Part shown: piece after piece, positions 17,938-26,901 of the stretch
Position numbering within the stretch: position 1 is the stretch's first letter
Layout of the letters: every line of letters begins with the position of its first letter
DNA from: JAPWJZ01 sp965279315
GTDB taxonomy: Bacteria; Pseudomonadota; Alphaproteobacteria; Micavibrionales; UBA2020
DNA: 64,000 nt
NCBI GenBank assembly: GCA_965279315.1
Contig: OZ257145.1
Location: 868,001 to 932,000, forward strand
Reading direction: 5' to 3'
The notes under the pieces: model-generated
Databases searched by the model: none
Told to the model about the DNA's origin: nothing
The model's input: only the letters and a program-made list of their open reading frames with translations
Program-made: the position numbers and the translations under genes

Positions 17938-18290
17938 CATCGTCTCCTGCTGTCGCGTGAACATCGCAGGAAAGCGTATCAAGACTGTGCCGATTGTAAA
18001 GCCTGCGGGGTTTTTTAGTTGACCCGCTCAAATATTTTCACGCTCTGGAAAATGCGTCGAAAAAAAGTTTATTAATCTACGGTCTCTTTTTAATTGAAGG
18101 AAAGGCGCGAAGTGCATGGAAAGGATTCAGTTTTTTTCCGGCGTTTTTCGCCGCGTGCCTGAATGGTGTTAAGTTCCGGAACTTACAGCAAAGATTTTGC
18201 GTTTTCCCATCATCTAGTACGCTATAGTAAAGTTATCCACAAGATCTAGTGCCGCCACTTTGTTTACAGTTAACGAAAGTGAGTACACTT
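17938..18290. other. Divergent promoter region
   Basis: A gene-free interval of 353 bases between the divergent M48 and ANK genes. It holds a 16-base palindrome at 18170-18185 and a possible TATAGT -10 at 18223-18228, about 60 bases before the ANK start. No RNA gene is seen. Confidence 0.4.
18170..18185. promoter_or_regulatory. Perfect 16-base palindrome, candidate operator
   Basis: TAAGTTCCGGAACTTA is its own reverse complement and lies about 105 bases before the ANK gene at 18291. It has the symmetry of a dimeric regulator site. Which protein binds it is unknown. Confidence 0.4.
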
Positions 18291-18905
18291 ATGACTGCAC
18301 CCGCAATGAATACCGACCTGCTCGCGTATAACTTTAACTTGGGTACGACAAACTTTACAGCGCATATTCACCGCGATACGGCGGACATGCCCCTGCCGAC
18401 CGTCGGCAAGAGCTTCATGCACGAACTCGCGCGCGAAGGCGATATACTCTCCGCCGAAGTCATCATGGACAAGGGCGGCGAGATCGATGCCGCCGACGAT
18501 GAAGGCCGCCGCCCCCTGCACGAAGCTGCTTTCTTCGGCAAGCTGGAGATGGTGCAGTTCCTGGTCGCAATGGGCGCAGTGAAAGATGCACCCGTCCACC
18601 CCTTCGGCTACACCGCGCTCTGGTTCGCCGTCACCCGTGGCCATTTCGATGTTGCGAAATACCTCCTCGAAAAAGGCGCGAACGTGAATGTCGCCGATGC
18701 GCTCAACGGCCAGACGCTCCTTCACATCACCGCATTGCGCGGCGACATGAAAATGGCCGGCCTGCTGATCGCCGCCGGCATCCATACGCTGACCGAAGAC
18801 AAACAGGGCAGGACCGCCCGCGACGCCGCAGCCCGTGGCAATCACAAGCAGCTGGAATCAACCCTGCTGAAGGTGATGGAACACCACGCGCGCTTCGCCG
18901 CGTAA
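18291..18905 (+). CDS. Ankyrin-repeat protein
   Basis: A 204-residue protein with about four canonical ankyrin repeats from residue 45 on (GRRPLHEAAFFGKLEMVQFL, AKYLLEKGANVNVADALNG, GLLIAAGIHTLTEDKQG). It has a 40-residue N-terminal lead that is polar and not a signal peptide. ATG 18291 is preferred; ATG 18306 is possible. It is the last gene of the first ANK island and is convergent, three bases apart, with the lysis end of the phage block. It lacks the Pro-terminated tail. Confidence 0.85.
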   Translation: MTAPAMNTDLLAYNFNLGTTNFTAHIHRDTADMPLPTVGKSFMHELAREGDILSAEVIMDKGGEIDAADDEGRRPLHEAAFFGKLEMVQFLVAMGAVKDAPVHPFGYTALWFAVTRGHFDVAKYLLEKGANVNVADALNGQTLLHITALRGDMKMAGLLIAAGIHTLTEDKQGRTARDAAARGNHKQLESTLLKVMEHHARFAA

Positions 18906-18908
18906 AGT

Positions 18909-19115
18909 TCAGGGGCTGCATAGCTCCAGCCAGACGGCGTTGTTGTCGTCCGTCATGGCCTTTGTCTCGGCGGTGTCAGATGGCGCCGTATAGACCGGCT
19001 TATATATTTCACAAAAATCACCGCGTGAAGCGGGCGCGCACGCGCCCAGCATAACCAGCATCGCGCCGCAGGCGGTCGCGGATGCCAGCCGTTTTTTCAG
19101 CCGTTGTCCTGTCAT
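18909..19115 (-). CDS. Rz1-like outer-membrane spanin lipoprotein
   Basis: A 68-residue protein with a basic N-terminus, a hydrophobic core and the lipobox MLGAC, so Cys at about 25 would be lipidated after signal peptidase II cleavage. The small mature domain would sit on the outer membrane and fuse with the inner-membrane spanin at the last step of lysis. Its 5' part overlaps the Rz-like gene in another frame over 19018-19115, the classic Rz/Rz1 embedding. The family is recognised by architecture, not by sequence identity. Confidence 0.65.
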   Translation of the reverse strand: MTGQRLKKRLASATACGAMLVMLGACAPASRGDFCEIYKPVYTAPSDTAETKAMTDDNNAVWLELCSP

Positions 19116-19221
19116 GTTCCAGCTCGCTCACTTTCTGGTCCGATTTTCCCGCGTGATAGGCGATAAAGCAGGCAAGCCCCAGCGCCCCCGACCCCAGCAG
19201 CACCAGCCACAGCGCGCTCAT
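19018..19221 (-). CDS. Rz-like inner-membrane spanin
   Basis: A 67-residue protein with one N-terminal membrane helix (ALWLVLLGSGALGLACFIAY) and then a charged, probably coiled-coil periplasmic part. It overlaps the upstream holin gene by four bases and the downstream lipoprotein gene by about 100 bases in a different frame. Together they form a spanin pair that would disrupt the outer membrane. It is shorter than lambda Rz, so activity is uncertain. Confidence 0.6.
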   Translation of the reverse strand: MSALWLVLLGSGALGLACFIAYHAGKSDQKVSELEHDRTTAEKTAGIRDRLRRDAGYAGRVRARFTR

Positions 19222-19400
19222 GGCGTCTTGTCCCGCGTGAAGGCGCCCACGATGCCGCCGACCGCCATGCCGGCTGCGATAACGGCCTCCTGCTGTTCGG
19301 GCGACAGCAGCAGCCCCAGCGCGGTTGCCATTGAAATGAGGCCGAGCCAGGTGGATCTCTCCCGCGCGCGGTCGGTGATGAAGGTGATGAATTTCTGCAT
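19218..19400 (-). CDS. Putative phage holin
   Basis: A 60-residue protein with a charged N-terminus (FITDRARERSTW), two hydrophobic segments (about 19-31 and 36-52) and a charged end. The string LSPEQQEAVIAAG is typical of small phage holins. It would form inner-membrane holes to release the muramidase-like protein encoded just upstream. The start at 19400 is chosen with GGGAA nearby; the longer frame overlaps the preceding gene heavily. It sits in a lysis cassette with the spanin genes. Confidence 0.7.
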   Translation of the reverse strand: MQKFITFITDRARERSTWLGLISMATALGLLLSPEQQEAVIAAGMAVGGIVGAFTRDKTP

Positions 19401-19404
19401 GATG

Positions 19405-19833
19405 TTATTCCCTTCCCAGCGCCAGGCTTGCCGCCTGCGCATATAATTCGGCGGCGTACCAGTCGCCTTTGCCGTTCTCATGTTGCACGATGGCACGGGC
19501 AAGGCCTGCCAGCACCGCCGGTTTTGCCAAGTCCAGCGCCTGCCGCCGTTTCACGCCCAGCTGCTTCGCCACGCTTTCCGCATAATGGTCGGTCGCGTTT
19601 TCATGCGGCGGGGCATAGCGGTTGATGATGCTTTCGACCGTATCGAGGCCGTAACGGCGGTGATAGGTCAGCAGCAGGATCATCAGCGCGCGCAGGCCCA
19701 GCAGCGGCGATTCGAACTCGGCGAATTCCGCATCTGCCTGCGCCGCGCGCTGCCCGCGCCACTTCGCGGCCGTCAGCCGGATATTGCCGGGGTTGTTGTT
19801 GCGGATGCCGCGCGGCAGGAACAGCGTCGTCAT
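19405..19833 (-). CDS. Phage peptidoglycan hydrolase-like protein (P5-like)
   Basis: A 142-residue protein beginning with RGIRNNNPGNIR, a hallmark of a phage family related to the P5 structural muramidase and transglycosylases, followed by ESPLLGLRALMILLLTYHRRYGLDTVESIINRYAPP in family style. It would cut the cell wall during lysis. No signal peptide is seen, so export would depend on the adjacent holin. The start at 19833 is preceded by GGGAGCGGAA. The catalytic Glu was not assigned with certainty. Confidence 0.75.
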   Translation of the reverse strand: MTTLFLPRGIRNNNPGNIRLTAAKWRGQRAAQADAEFAEFESPLLGLRALMILLLTYHRRYGLDTVESIINRYAPPHENATDHYAESVAKQLGVKRRQALDLAKPAVLAGLARAIVQHENGKGDWYAAELYAQAASLALGRE

Positions 19834-19834
19834 G

Positions 19835-20065
19835 TCAGTTCCGCTCCCGCATGTAAAGTTCGATGCGGTTGATGCCTTCCGCCAATGACGTGATGCGTTG
19901 TTCAAGTGCCGCCAGCCTTTCTGCCGTGTGTTCGTTGGATGAAATCCATTTTTCGATGAACTCGATGCGCCTTGTGATGCTGGCCGCCCACCATACCGTC
20001 GTCACCAAATGGACGAGCAGGGTCAGCGACAGCGTCAGCAAGGCGACTGCCGTATTGTCGATCAT
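19835..20065 (-). CDS. Small membrane protein with coiled coil (XhlA-like position)
   Basis: A 76-residue protein with an N-terminal membrane helix (about 7-27) and then a coiled-coil-like region (RIEFIEKWISSNEHTAERLA and onward). This resembles small phage lysis-associated membrane proteins of the hemolysin XhlA type. It lies between the fibre gene and the muramidase-like gene on the same strand. The start ATG at 20065 has a weak ribosome site. Function in lysis is inferred from position. Confidence 0.5.
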   Translation of the reverse strand: MIDNTAVALLTLSLTLLVHLVTTVWWAASITRRIEFIEKWISSNEHTAERLAALEQRITSLAEGINRIELYMRERN

Positions 20066-20084
20066 GATTTTTGTACTTTCGTTG

Positions 20085-21404
20085 TTACTTGATCTCGCGC
20101 ACGACCAGCATCGCCGCAGCCGCCCCGCCATACAGCCGCCCCGCCGTGGTGCCATTCAGGCGGCAGGTGCCGGTATTCGCGCCCACGCGGATTTTATAGG
20201 TGCGGGCGGATGTCGAGCCCGCGCTTTCCTGATGCAGCAGGGCCAGCTGCCCGGGCAGGTTGATGCTGCCCGCAACGCCTGTTGACACCATCAGCGCGCT
20301 CGCGCCCGAATCCTTGAACAGCGCGGCAATCATGTTCGCGCTGCCGCCCACCGAACCCATCCCGCGGAATTCGATTTCAATCGTGCTGGACGCGCTGGTG
20401 GGCATGATGGAAACGGTCACCACTTCCGTCCCTTCGGTGTTCTGCGGGATGGTGTCGTCGTTCGGGATGGTGGTCGAAAGGTCGGCATTCGATGCGTAAG
20501 TCGCAGCAACCGACTGGATGACCACACCCGTGGGGATATCCGCCCGCGTGAATGCCGCAACCGGCTTGCCCGATGCGGGGTGGTACCCCAGGCATTGCCA
20601 GTTGCCGCCGGAAATGCGCACGAATTCCGCAACATCCCCCGCCACCGTCGTGATGTTCGCGGCTCCCGGCAAAATCAGGGATGTGCCGTTATGCGTCAAT
20701 GTCAGGGCGGACTGGAATTTCACCCATACATGGCTGCGCCCCGTCGACGTGCCAAACCCGGTGATCGTCGTCGTGCCGCTGATCTCCACATAATCGCTGT
20801 TGGCCGCGCCGATATCGGTCGTGGATGCCGAGGCCACCGCCGTGCCCTTCGCCAGCAGGAAATTGCCGGAAATGGCGGGGTTGGTCAGGATGAAGTTCAC
20901 GCCGTCACAGACAAGGATGAAAACGCCGTTCGCCACCATCGCATTTGCGCCCAGATCGCTGCCGTCCTGCGTCTTGATGGTTTTCGCTCCCAGCGCACTG
21001 ACGTTGATGGTGCTGGCCCCCGTCACCGCATTCGCGGGCTTCAGGATCACCACCTGCCCTGCCGCATATGCCGCCGCCGCAGGCACGGGCGCAACCGCAT
21101 AGGCGTTCGCCGATCCGGTATCGGATGCAAAATTCAGGAATTTCAGCGCGGCCGTGCCGTGATAGGGCTGGAACGCGTTGGATGATGCATTGATGCTGCC
21201 CAGCGCAATCCAGTCCGCGCCGTCATGCAGTTTCAGCAGCCACGGCGTCGATGAATCGTCAAGCCATATCGCGCCGGCCTCCGCGTAGTCGGGGGCGGAT
21301 GACCCCTTGTGATGCGACAGCAGCGCCTTTTTGCCGTCATTGTCTTCCTGCCGGAATGTCAATCCGGTCTTGTTGGCGCCGATGGTGGGGCTTGCCTGTG
21401 ACAT
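20085..21404 (-). CDS. Putative tail fibre / receptor-binding protein
   Basis: A 439-residue beta-rich protein. The N-terminal part carries FRQEDNDGKKALLSHHKG and a Trp-rich WLDDSSTPWLLKLHDGADWI, as seen at the particle-attaching end of fibres. The middle is rich in Thr, Gly, Ala and Asn with repeated strands. The end is a C-terminal knob-like domain. The start at 21404 has AAGGAAAT upstream. It lies directly after the TipJ-like gene, the usual place for a host-recognition protein. The receptor is unknown. Confidence 0.7.
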   Translation of the reverse strand: MSQASPTIGANKTGLTFRQEDNDGKKALLSHHKGSSAPDYAEAGAIWLDDSSTPWLLKLHDGADWIALGSINASSNAFQPYHGTAALKFLNFASDTGSANAYAVAPVPAAAAYAAGQVVILKPANAVTGASTINVSALGAKTIKTQDGSDLGANAMVANGVFILVCDGVNFILTNPAISGNFLLAKGTAVASASTTDIGAANSDYVEISGTTTITGFGTSTGRSHVWVKFQSALTLTHNGTSLILPGAANITTVAGDVAEFVRISGGNWQCLGYHPASGKPVAAFTRADIPTGVVIQSVAATYASNADLSTTIPNDDTIPQNTEGTEVVTVSIMPTSASSTIEIEFRGMGSVGGSANMIAALFKDSGASALMVSTGVAGSINLPGQLALLHQESAGSTSARTYKIRVGANTGTCRLNGTTAGRLYGGAAAAMLVVREIK

Positions 21405-21429
21405 GCATATTTCCTTTTCAAAAGTGTTG

Positions 21430-24400
21430 TTAGACTTGTTCGCCGTAACCACGGGCGAGGTAATCGAAGCTGCGCGCCACGCCCGCGCCGCCGGCGTTGA
21501 AGAAACGGATGCTGAACCCGCCCGCGCCTTGCGCGCTGATCGTGTAATATTCACCCGTCCCCATGTCGCGCGGCGTCACGGTGATGGCGGGGGTGTCGCG
21601 GAAGGCGCGGGCGAAGGTGACGCTGAGGCCGCCCGCCTCCGCCGCCACGCTCCGCCCGCTGTAAATACGGTCGGGCATGTCTATATCGACGCTCAAGGAC
21701 GATATCGACGGGGTAATGTTTGCGGCAGCCGCGCCCAGCAATACGCGGAATTCAAAGCCCCGTGCGGTGTAATCGCCCACCACGAACGGCGTCCAGTCCG
21801 ACCATGCGGGCGATATGTCGGGATTGCCCGCCGTATAGCGCACCTGCAGCTGCAGCGACCACAGCGACGGGTCGACGTCTTCGTCCATCGTCTCGACCGC
21901 GTCAAAATTGCCCCAGCTGTCGACGCCCGCATTCAGGTCGATGCCGGCAACGGCAATGCTGGCCGTCAGGCGCGAGGTATAAACCGCACCCAGGTCGACC
22001 GTGCCTGCGAATTCATACATGCCGTTGTCCCAAAGGCCTTCTTCGCCGATATCGACGTTCTCCACCGTATCGATATCTTCCCAGTCGTCCACGCTGTCGC
22101 GTCCCGCCAGCTGCAGCGCGTTGCCGCTGGTCGCCGCATGGGTTTTGACGCCGGTAAAGGCGGGGTTTTCCGTGACGGTCAGGATGGCATTCTGCCCGCC
22201 CATATCGACGGATGTTGCGGCCCCCGCCGCATTTGCGCTCATGCGCCCGCCCACATCGACAGCCTTCAGCAGGTATGTGCCCGCCGCTGCCGGAACGGTT
22301 GCCGTGGTCGCGTCGCGCGGGATGCTCGCGATGATATCCACCGCGCCGCTCCAGCTGACGCCTGCCAATTGCGGCGAAAAGCGCAAGTTATAACCGCCAA
22401 GGTCAAGGTCGGGCGCAGCCTCCCACGACAGGTGCGCGGTATCGCCCAGCACGTTGACGCTGAAGCCGAACACATCGGAGGGCAGCGCCGCCGTCCCCTC
22501 CACGCGGTGGCCGGAAACCAGCAGCGCCTCCGACACATATCCCGCCTGCGTCGCATAGCGTATCTGCAAGTCATAGGTTTCACCCTCCGCCACATCGGTG
22601 ATGGAAATGCGCCCGCCCGCCTGCACCGCCATTTCAGCAGGGCGGAAACGGGATTCGTCAAGCGCGCGTATCAAAACCTCGGGCATCAGGCGCGGCATGG
22701 GCGGCGCCTGCAGCGTGATCAGGATGCGCGTCTGCAGCGACCCGTCGGTGTTGCGGATCAGCGATTCCTCGCCCGACTGTATTTCATTCAGCACGGGCAC
22801 GGGCGGGCGCTGCAATTCCGGCGGCACGGTCACATGGCTGTTAAAGGCGGGGATCGTGCCGGTATCCGCCTCGTGCACGCCTGCCGCCGCATCGACACAG
22901 GTGATGCGTGCCGACAAATCGCTTTGCGGCACGATCGATTTCACGACCAGCTCCACGCTTTCCAGCCCCGCTTCGCCGAACATGGCAAGGTCGTCCGGCT
23001 GCGGGCCGTCGCTCACGGGGATTGCGAACAGGATGGTTCTGGTGTCGCCCGCGACCGCCTGCGCCGCCAGCACCAGCGAACTGCCATCCGCCTTCCTGAA
23101 ACGGATCGCGTAGGCCCTGCCGCTTTGCATGGTGACCACGGCGTCCAGTTCGACGCCCGTTACGGCGTCGCCCGCCGCCAGCAACGATTTCACGCGCGCT
23201 GTCATCAACCCGAACAGCGGCACATCATGCGAAAACCGGATCAGGTCGCCGCGCGTGCAGACGATATGCTCCACGTCACATGAAAAGCTGTATGTTTCGG
23301 GGCGCAGGCGCGCTGCCGCGATATGGTACCGGCCGTCGCGCCAGGCCGCTTCCGCATCGGTGACGCCCGGCAGTTCCAGCGTTTCGTACCGCTGCGTGTT
23401 CGTTTCATTGTATCCGTCGTCATAGACAAGGCGTTCATCCTGCAGCCATCCCTTGGCGCGGTTGACGAACCGCACGCGCAGGGCCTGCGGCAGCTCATCG
23501 AATTCCTTGCGGCCTTCAAACCCGTAACTGTTGCGCGGCGTGAAATGCTGGACCGGCACGCTCTGATCGCGGTCCTCCACCACGCCCCATTTGCCGTCCA
23601 GCAAGGTGGGGCTGGCGCGGCCGGTGGCAGCGATGCTGTGCAGCATCTCCCGCACCGAAATGTCGTAATCGACCACCATGTTGAACTGGCGGGTTTGCGC
23701 GGCGCAAGCCTCGTGCCATTCCTGCAGCCGCTCAAGGTCAAGCCGCGCATCGGCCAGCGGCCGTGCATTCGCATTGCCCTGCAGCACATGGCGGAACAAC
23801 GCGGCAGGGTTGCAGGTTTCCTGCGCCACCCAGTTTTCACCGTCCCAGTCGGGCAGGATAGACGACACCACGCCGTTGAAACGGTCGATCACGCCGTTCA
23901 GCTGGCCTGTCGCCTTGATGCGCAGCGCGGTCATCGCCAAATTCGGCATCCGCACCGGATAGGCGTAACGGATGGTGCGCAGCGCCGTCCAGACGGTTTC
24001 ATCGAAAATGCGGTTATCGTCGCTTGCATCCGCCGTCATGCGGCGGACGCGCACGTCATACTGTCCTTTGGGGACTTTGAACGTGACGGTCTCGCGCAGG
24101 GCGGCGGTCTGTTTTCCCGTGATCTCGATCCCCGGAAACTGCAGCCCGCCCGCCGCCACGGCAAGTCGGTTGGGTTCCGGCGCGCCCGTTACCGCGAAAT
24201 CGCCTCCTGTTTCAAAATTGACGCCGAAAATGCCCGCGTCGCGCTCATCGATGATGTCTTCCGGTGCAATCATGTCGCTGCCGTCCGACCGGCGTTCGAT
24301 GCGCGCCAGGGGAATTTTATTGGCGGGGATGGCGGGGGTTTCGACCGCGCCCTCGTCCACGCCGATGCGGAACGCCGTGCCGCGAATGACGGATAGCGCG

Positions 24401-25467
24401 GCGCTTGCCGCATCCAGCACCACGCGGTCAATGCGCGTCACGATGCTGTTGCCTTCCTTGGTGCGGTACGCCGCCGGTTTCGATGCCAGCGATATGTCAC
24501 GCGCGGCATGGGGGGTAAAATCCTCCGACCCCGCGCTCCAGTCGTTCGTGCCGGCCAGCGCATATTGTACCTCGACCCGCACGGATGTTGACAGCCGTCC
24601 GCCGCCGCCGCCGAATTTCACCAACCCGCGCGGCAGGGTGATGTCGACGCCGATTTCGTCGGCCTCGGCCTCGGTCGTGCGCACGATATATCCGGTGCTT
24701 TGTGTCGCCGCCGCGCCCAGGTCGTTTTGCAGCACGCTGTTGCTGTATAATGTCAACGGCGCGTCGTCCGGATACCCTTCGCGCGTTTCAATCTCGACCC
24801 CCTCGAATGCCGAGAGCGGCGTTTCACCGATTTTCAGGTCGGTGATCTTCAGCGGGCCATAGCCCCAGACGAACAGCAGCCGCAGGTACTGATCGGACCC
24901 CACTGTTTCGGTATAGGGCAGCGCGCCGAACGGCGGCACGAAACGGTGACGCCCGAGCACGCGCGGCACGCGGCCAAAGGGCTGCGCACGGTTCTGCGCG
25001 CCCTGGATGAACAGCGTCTGGCTTTCCTTCTGCGCTGAAAAACGCGGCCTGCCGGGGGGCGCAAGCGCGTTCAGCGCCAGTTTCCCCACAATGCCCAGCC
25101 CCGTCGTCAGAAATTTTCCCGCAAGGCTTCCCGCCGTTGCGCCGAACGCGCCCAGCAATCCCGCGCCCAGCTGCGGCATCACGGCGGTCAGGGCCAGCGA
25201 CAGGATGGTGCGCAAGGGGTTCTTGCCGCCGCCGCCGCCCATCGGCACGGCGCGGAAGGTCAGCACCGTGCCCGCTTTCGGGCGGGTGCGCGCCCAGTTT
25301 TCGCGCGGGATATGCTCGCCGTCCAGCCACGCCTGCAGGAACGCGTCGCGCAAGCCCCCCGTCATCTGCGCGGCCATATCCGCCACGGTGGCGCCCGCCG
25401 GCATTTGCGCAGTAATCCGCTCCGCCGCAAAGGGATGCGGCGCAAGTGTCACGTTGATGTCTGTCAT
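21430..25467 (-). CDS. TipJ/GTA gp15-like tail-tip host-specificity protein
   Basis: A 1345-residue protein, the largest in the window and of the length normal for GTA gp15 or lambda J-type tail tips. The N-terminal 75 residues form a small beta-grasp-like domain. A hydrophobic stretch (about 85-135) follows, then the tail-hub core with VPRVLGRHRFVPPFGALPYT and VWGYGPLKITDLKIGETPL. Fibronectin-III-like modules occupy about 930-1050, and a beta-rich C-terminus ends the protein. It would close the tail tube and contact the target cell. It follows the NlpC/P60 gene by three bases, as in GTA clusters. No frameshift is seen along its length. Confidence 0.88.
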   Translation of the reverse strand: MTDINVTLAPHPFAAERITAQMPAGATVADMAAQMTGGLRDAFLQAWLDGEHIPRENWARTRPKAGTVLTFRAVPMGGGGGKNPLRTILSLALTAVMPQLGAGLLGAFGATAGSLAGKFLTTGLGIVGKLALNALAPPGRPRFSAQKESQTLFIQGAQNRAQPFGRVPRVLGRHRFVPPFGALPYTETVGSDQYLRLLFVWGYGPLKITDLKIGETPLSAFEGVEIETREGYPDDAPLTLYSNSVLQNDLGAAATQSTGYIVRTTEAEADEIGVDITLPRGLVKFGGGGGRLSTSVRVEVQYALAGTNDWSAGSEDFTPHAARDISLASKPAAYRTKEGNSIVTRIDRVVLDAASAALSVIRGTAFRIGVDEGAVETPAIPANKIPLARIERRSDGSDMIAPEDIIDERDAGIFGVNFETGGDFAVTGAPEPNRLAVAAGGLQFPGIEITGKQTAALRETVTFKVPKGQYDVRVRRMTADASDDNRIFDETVWTALRTIRYAYPVRMPNLAMTALRIKATGQLNGVIDRFNGVVSSILPDWDGENWVAQETCNPAALFRHVLQGNANARPLADARLDLERLQEWHEACAAQTRQFNMVVDYDISVREMLHSIAATGRASPTLLDGKWGVVEDRDQSVPVQHFTPRNSYGFEGRKEFDELPQALRVRFVNRAKGWLQDERLVYDDGYNETNTQRYETLELPGVTDAEAAWRDGRYHIAAARLRPETYSFSCDVEHIVCTRGDLIRFSHDVPLFGLMTARVKSLLAAGDAVTGVELDAVVTMQSGRAYAIRFRKADGSSLVLAAQAVAGDTRTILFAIPVSDGPQPDDLAMFGEAGLESVELVVKSIVPQSDLSARITCVDAAAGVHEADTGTIPAFNSHVTVPPELQRPPVPVLNEIQSGEESLIRNTDGSLQTRILITLQAPPMPRLMPEVLIRALDESRFRPAEMAVQAGGRISITDVAEGETYDLQIRYATQAGYVSEALLVSGHRVEGTAALPSDVFGFSVNVLGDTAHLSWEAAPDLDLGGYNLRFSPQLAGVSWSGAVDIIASIPRDATTATVPAAAGTYLLKAVDVGGRMSANAAGAATSVDMGGQNAILTVTENPAFTGVKTHAATSGNALQLAGRDSVDDWEDIDTVENVDIGEEGLWDNGMYEFAGTVDLGAVYTSRLTASIAVAGIDLNAGVDSWGNFDAVETMDEDVDPSLWSLQLQVRYTAGNPDISPAWSDWTPFVVGDYTARGFEFRVLLGAAAANITPSISSLSVDIDMPDRIYSGRSVAAEAGGLSVTFARAFRDTPAITVTPRDMGTGEYYTISAQGAGGFSIRFFNAGGAGVARSFDYLARGYGEQV

Positions 25468-25470
25468 GGT

Positions 25471-25884
25471 TCAGCCCTGTGGTATGTGGCGGTAAAATCC
25501 GTAAATGCGGTCCTGCCATCTCGAACCGCGGTATTTTTCGATGGCGGAATCGATGCCCTGTTCCACATGCAGCATCTGCCCGTCGCCCAGCACAAGGCCG
25601 ACATGCATCGGCCTTCCCTGCAACCGCAGCACGATCACGTCGCCGCACCGCGCATGGGCGGCATCGATGCCCTGCCACAGCGGGATTTCGCGCGTCATCA
25701 AATCCGCGATGCGCGCGGCATCGGCGGTGCGGCGGTATTCATTGGCAAGCGACGGCAGCGATATGTTGAACTGTTCCAGCAGCACAAGCCGCACGAGACC
25801 CCAGCAGTCGATGCCGCCGCGGTCGCGCCCGTGCTCCGTGAAGGGCAGGCCGATATATCGCCCCGCCCAGATCGGGACGGGCAT
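25471..25884 (-). CDS. NlpC/P60 phage cell-wall peptidase (GTA gp14-like)
   Basis: A 137-residue peptidase with the catalytic Cys at about 27 in GGIDCWGLVRL and His at about 94 in MHVGLVLGDG, with a second His near 106. It would cut peptide crosslinks in the target wall as part of the tail tip. ATG 25884 is preferred because a minus-strand terminator ends at 25916, just before it. The frame open to 25914 would start inside the terminator's tail. Its position before the tail-tip gene matches GTA and lambda-like clusters. Confidence 0.88.
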   Translation of the reverse strand: MPVPIWAGRYIGLPFTEHGRDRGGIDCWGLVRLVLLEQFNISLPSLANEYRRTADAARIADLMTREIPLWQGIDAAHARCGDVIVLRLQGRPMHVGLVLGDGQMLHVEQGIDSAIEKYRGSRWQDRIYGFYRHIPQG

Positions 25885-25915
25885 ACGGGTATGATCCTTT
25901 GAAATTTTGGACAAG

Positions 25916-25942
25916 AAAAAACCCGCCGGGTGAGGGCGGGTT
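25916..25942 (-). terminator. Rho-independent terminator inside the tail operon
   Basis: On the minus strand AACCCGCC pairs with GGCGGGTT and is followed by a T run. It ends the inserted gene at 25990 and would block read-through into the NlpC/P60 and tail-tip genes unless they have another promoter. Confidence 0.75.
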
Positions 25943-25989
25943 CTTTTTCGGGAAGAAACTTTTGTCGTTTTGCGGCAGAGCCGCGTGAA

Positions 25990-26265
25990 TTACATCGACG
26001 TCGTCAGCTTGGCGTTCGCGCGGGGCGCGGTGGTTGCCTTTGCCGTGGGAGCGATCTTTTCAACGTATTTGTTGAAACGCTCGGAATTCGTGGTGTCCGG
26101 GTTCGCGGCAACGTAATCGGTCATTTTCGCGACCAGCTGTTGCGTGGGCGCATCAAAACCTTTGCGCGTATCCGCGAAAGCCAATTCGAGCGAACCGGTC
26201 AGGAAATCGCCTGAACCGAAGCCGCTGCCTGTTGCATTCGCGAAGAACTGGGACTGCTTTGTCAT
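25990..26265 (-). CDS. Hypothetical protein inserted in the tail operon
   Basis: A 91-residue protein with no membrane span, containing QFFANATGSGFGSGDFLTG near the start and an amphipathic helical middle, ending in an Ala/Thr/Lys-rich tail. It is reminiscent of phasin-length proteins, but I cannot assign a family. The start at 26265 has GAGGGG nearby. It is bounded by an AT-rich upstream gap of about 160 bases and its own terminator. It therefore looks like an independent transcription unit placed inside the phage tail genes. Confidence 0.6.
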   Translation of the reverse strand: MTKQSQFFANATGSGFGSGDFLTGSLELAFADTRKGFDAPTQQLVAKMTDYVAANPDTTNSERFNKYVEKIAPTAKATTAPRANAKLTTSM

Positions 26266-26427
26266 TATATAATACCCCTCACACCTGCCGTTGTTCGGTT
26301 CGTAAACTATCCGGTCGCCCGTATGTTTTACCTGATTTCTATTATCGTATGCCAGCTTTACAAATTTTACCATAAGAAAAATAAAAGTAAGGTAAACGGC
26401 CCTGAATACCCCAATCTTAACAGTGCG

Positions 26428-26901
26428 TTAGAAGAGGCCGGGAAATAGTCCCGGCGAGAATATTGCCGCCGGAAACGGCTCGGAAGTGAAGTCTTCCAGG
26501 CTCAGGTTTCCGGCCACAACTTGCGAATCGTAAGATACGTCGGTCAGGCGGAAATCCTCGAACTTTGCCTCGATAACATCGGGGTCGGATGCCCGCACAA
26601 TTTCGATCAATATATATGCCGCCGTCTGCAGTGACCGGATCGCCATCACCACGCGCCGGTCGATATTGTCGATGCTCAGGCGCGCTTCGGGCGATGACCC
26701 CTCCGCATCGTCGGGCAGCGTCAGGTCGAACGGAAAGGGTGAGAACACCTGTTCCCGGCTCACCGTCGCAACCGCATCGCTGGTCACGCGCATGGGTTCG
26801 GCCAGCGTCGGGTGCGACAGGGTCAGCAATATCAGGAACACCTCCCCCGTGCCGGATGCGTTCAGCGCGGTGCGGGCCGCCAGTGTGGGGTTGCGGCTCA
26901 T
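26428..26901 (-). CDS. DUF1833 phage tail protein
   Basis: A 157-residue protein matching the phage DUF1833 family: FLILLTLSHPTLAEPMRVTSD near the start and SPEARLSIDNIDRRVVMAIRS in the middle, with conserved beta strands. It is probably a tail-tip or distal-tail component. It occupies the place of GTA gp13 but is much shorter. Its start overlaps the preceding stop by four bases, so the two genes are translated together. About 160 AT-rich bases separate it from the inserted gene downstream. Confidence 0.75.
   Translation of the reverse strand: MSRNPTLAARTALNASGTGEVFLILLTLSHPTLAEPMRVTSDAVATVSREQVFSPFPFDLTLPDDAEGSSPEARLSIDNIDRRVVMAIRSLQTAAYILIEIVRASDPDVIEAKFEDFRLTDVSYDSQVVAGNLSLEDFTSEPFPAAIFSPGLFPGLF

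Noticed and set aside
21331..23283. A 650-codon plus-strand open frame opposite the tail-tip gene
   Set aside because: Composition is that of an antisense shadow (Arg/His/Gln-rich), and the tail-tip gene on the other strand is well supported.
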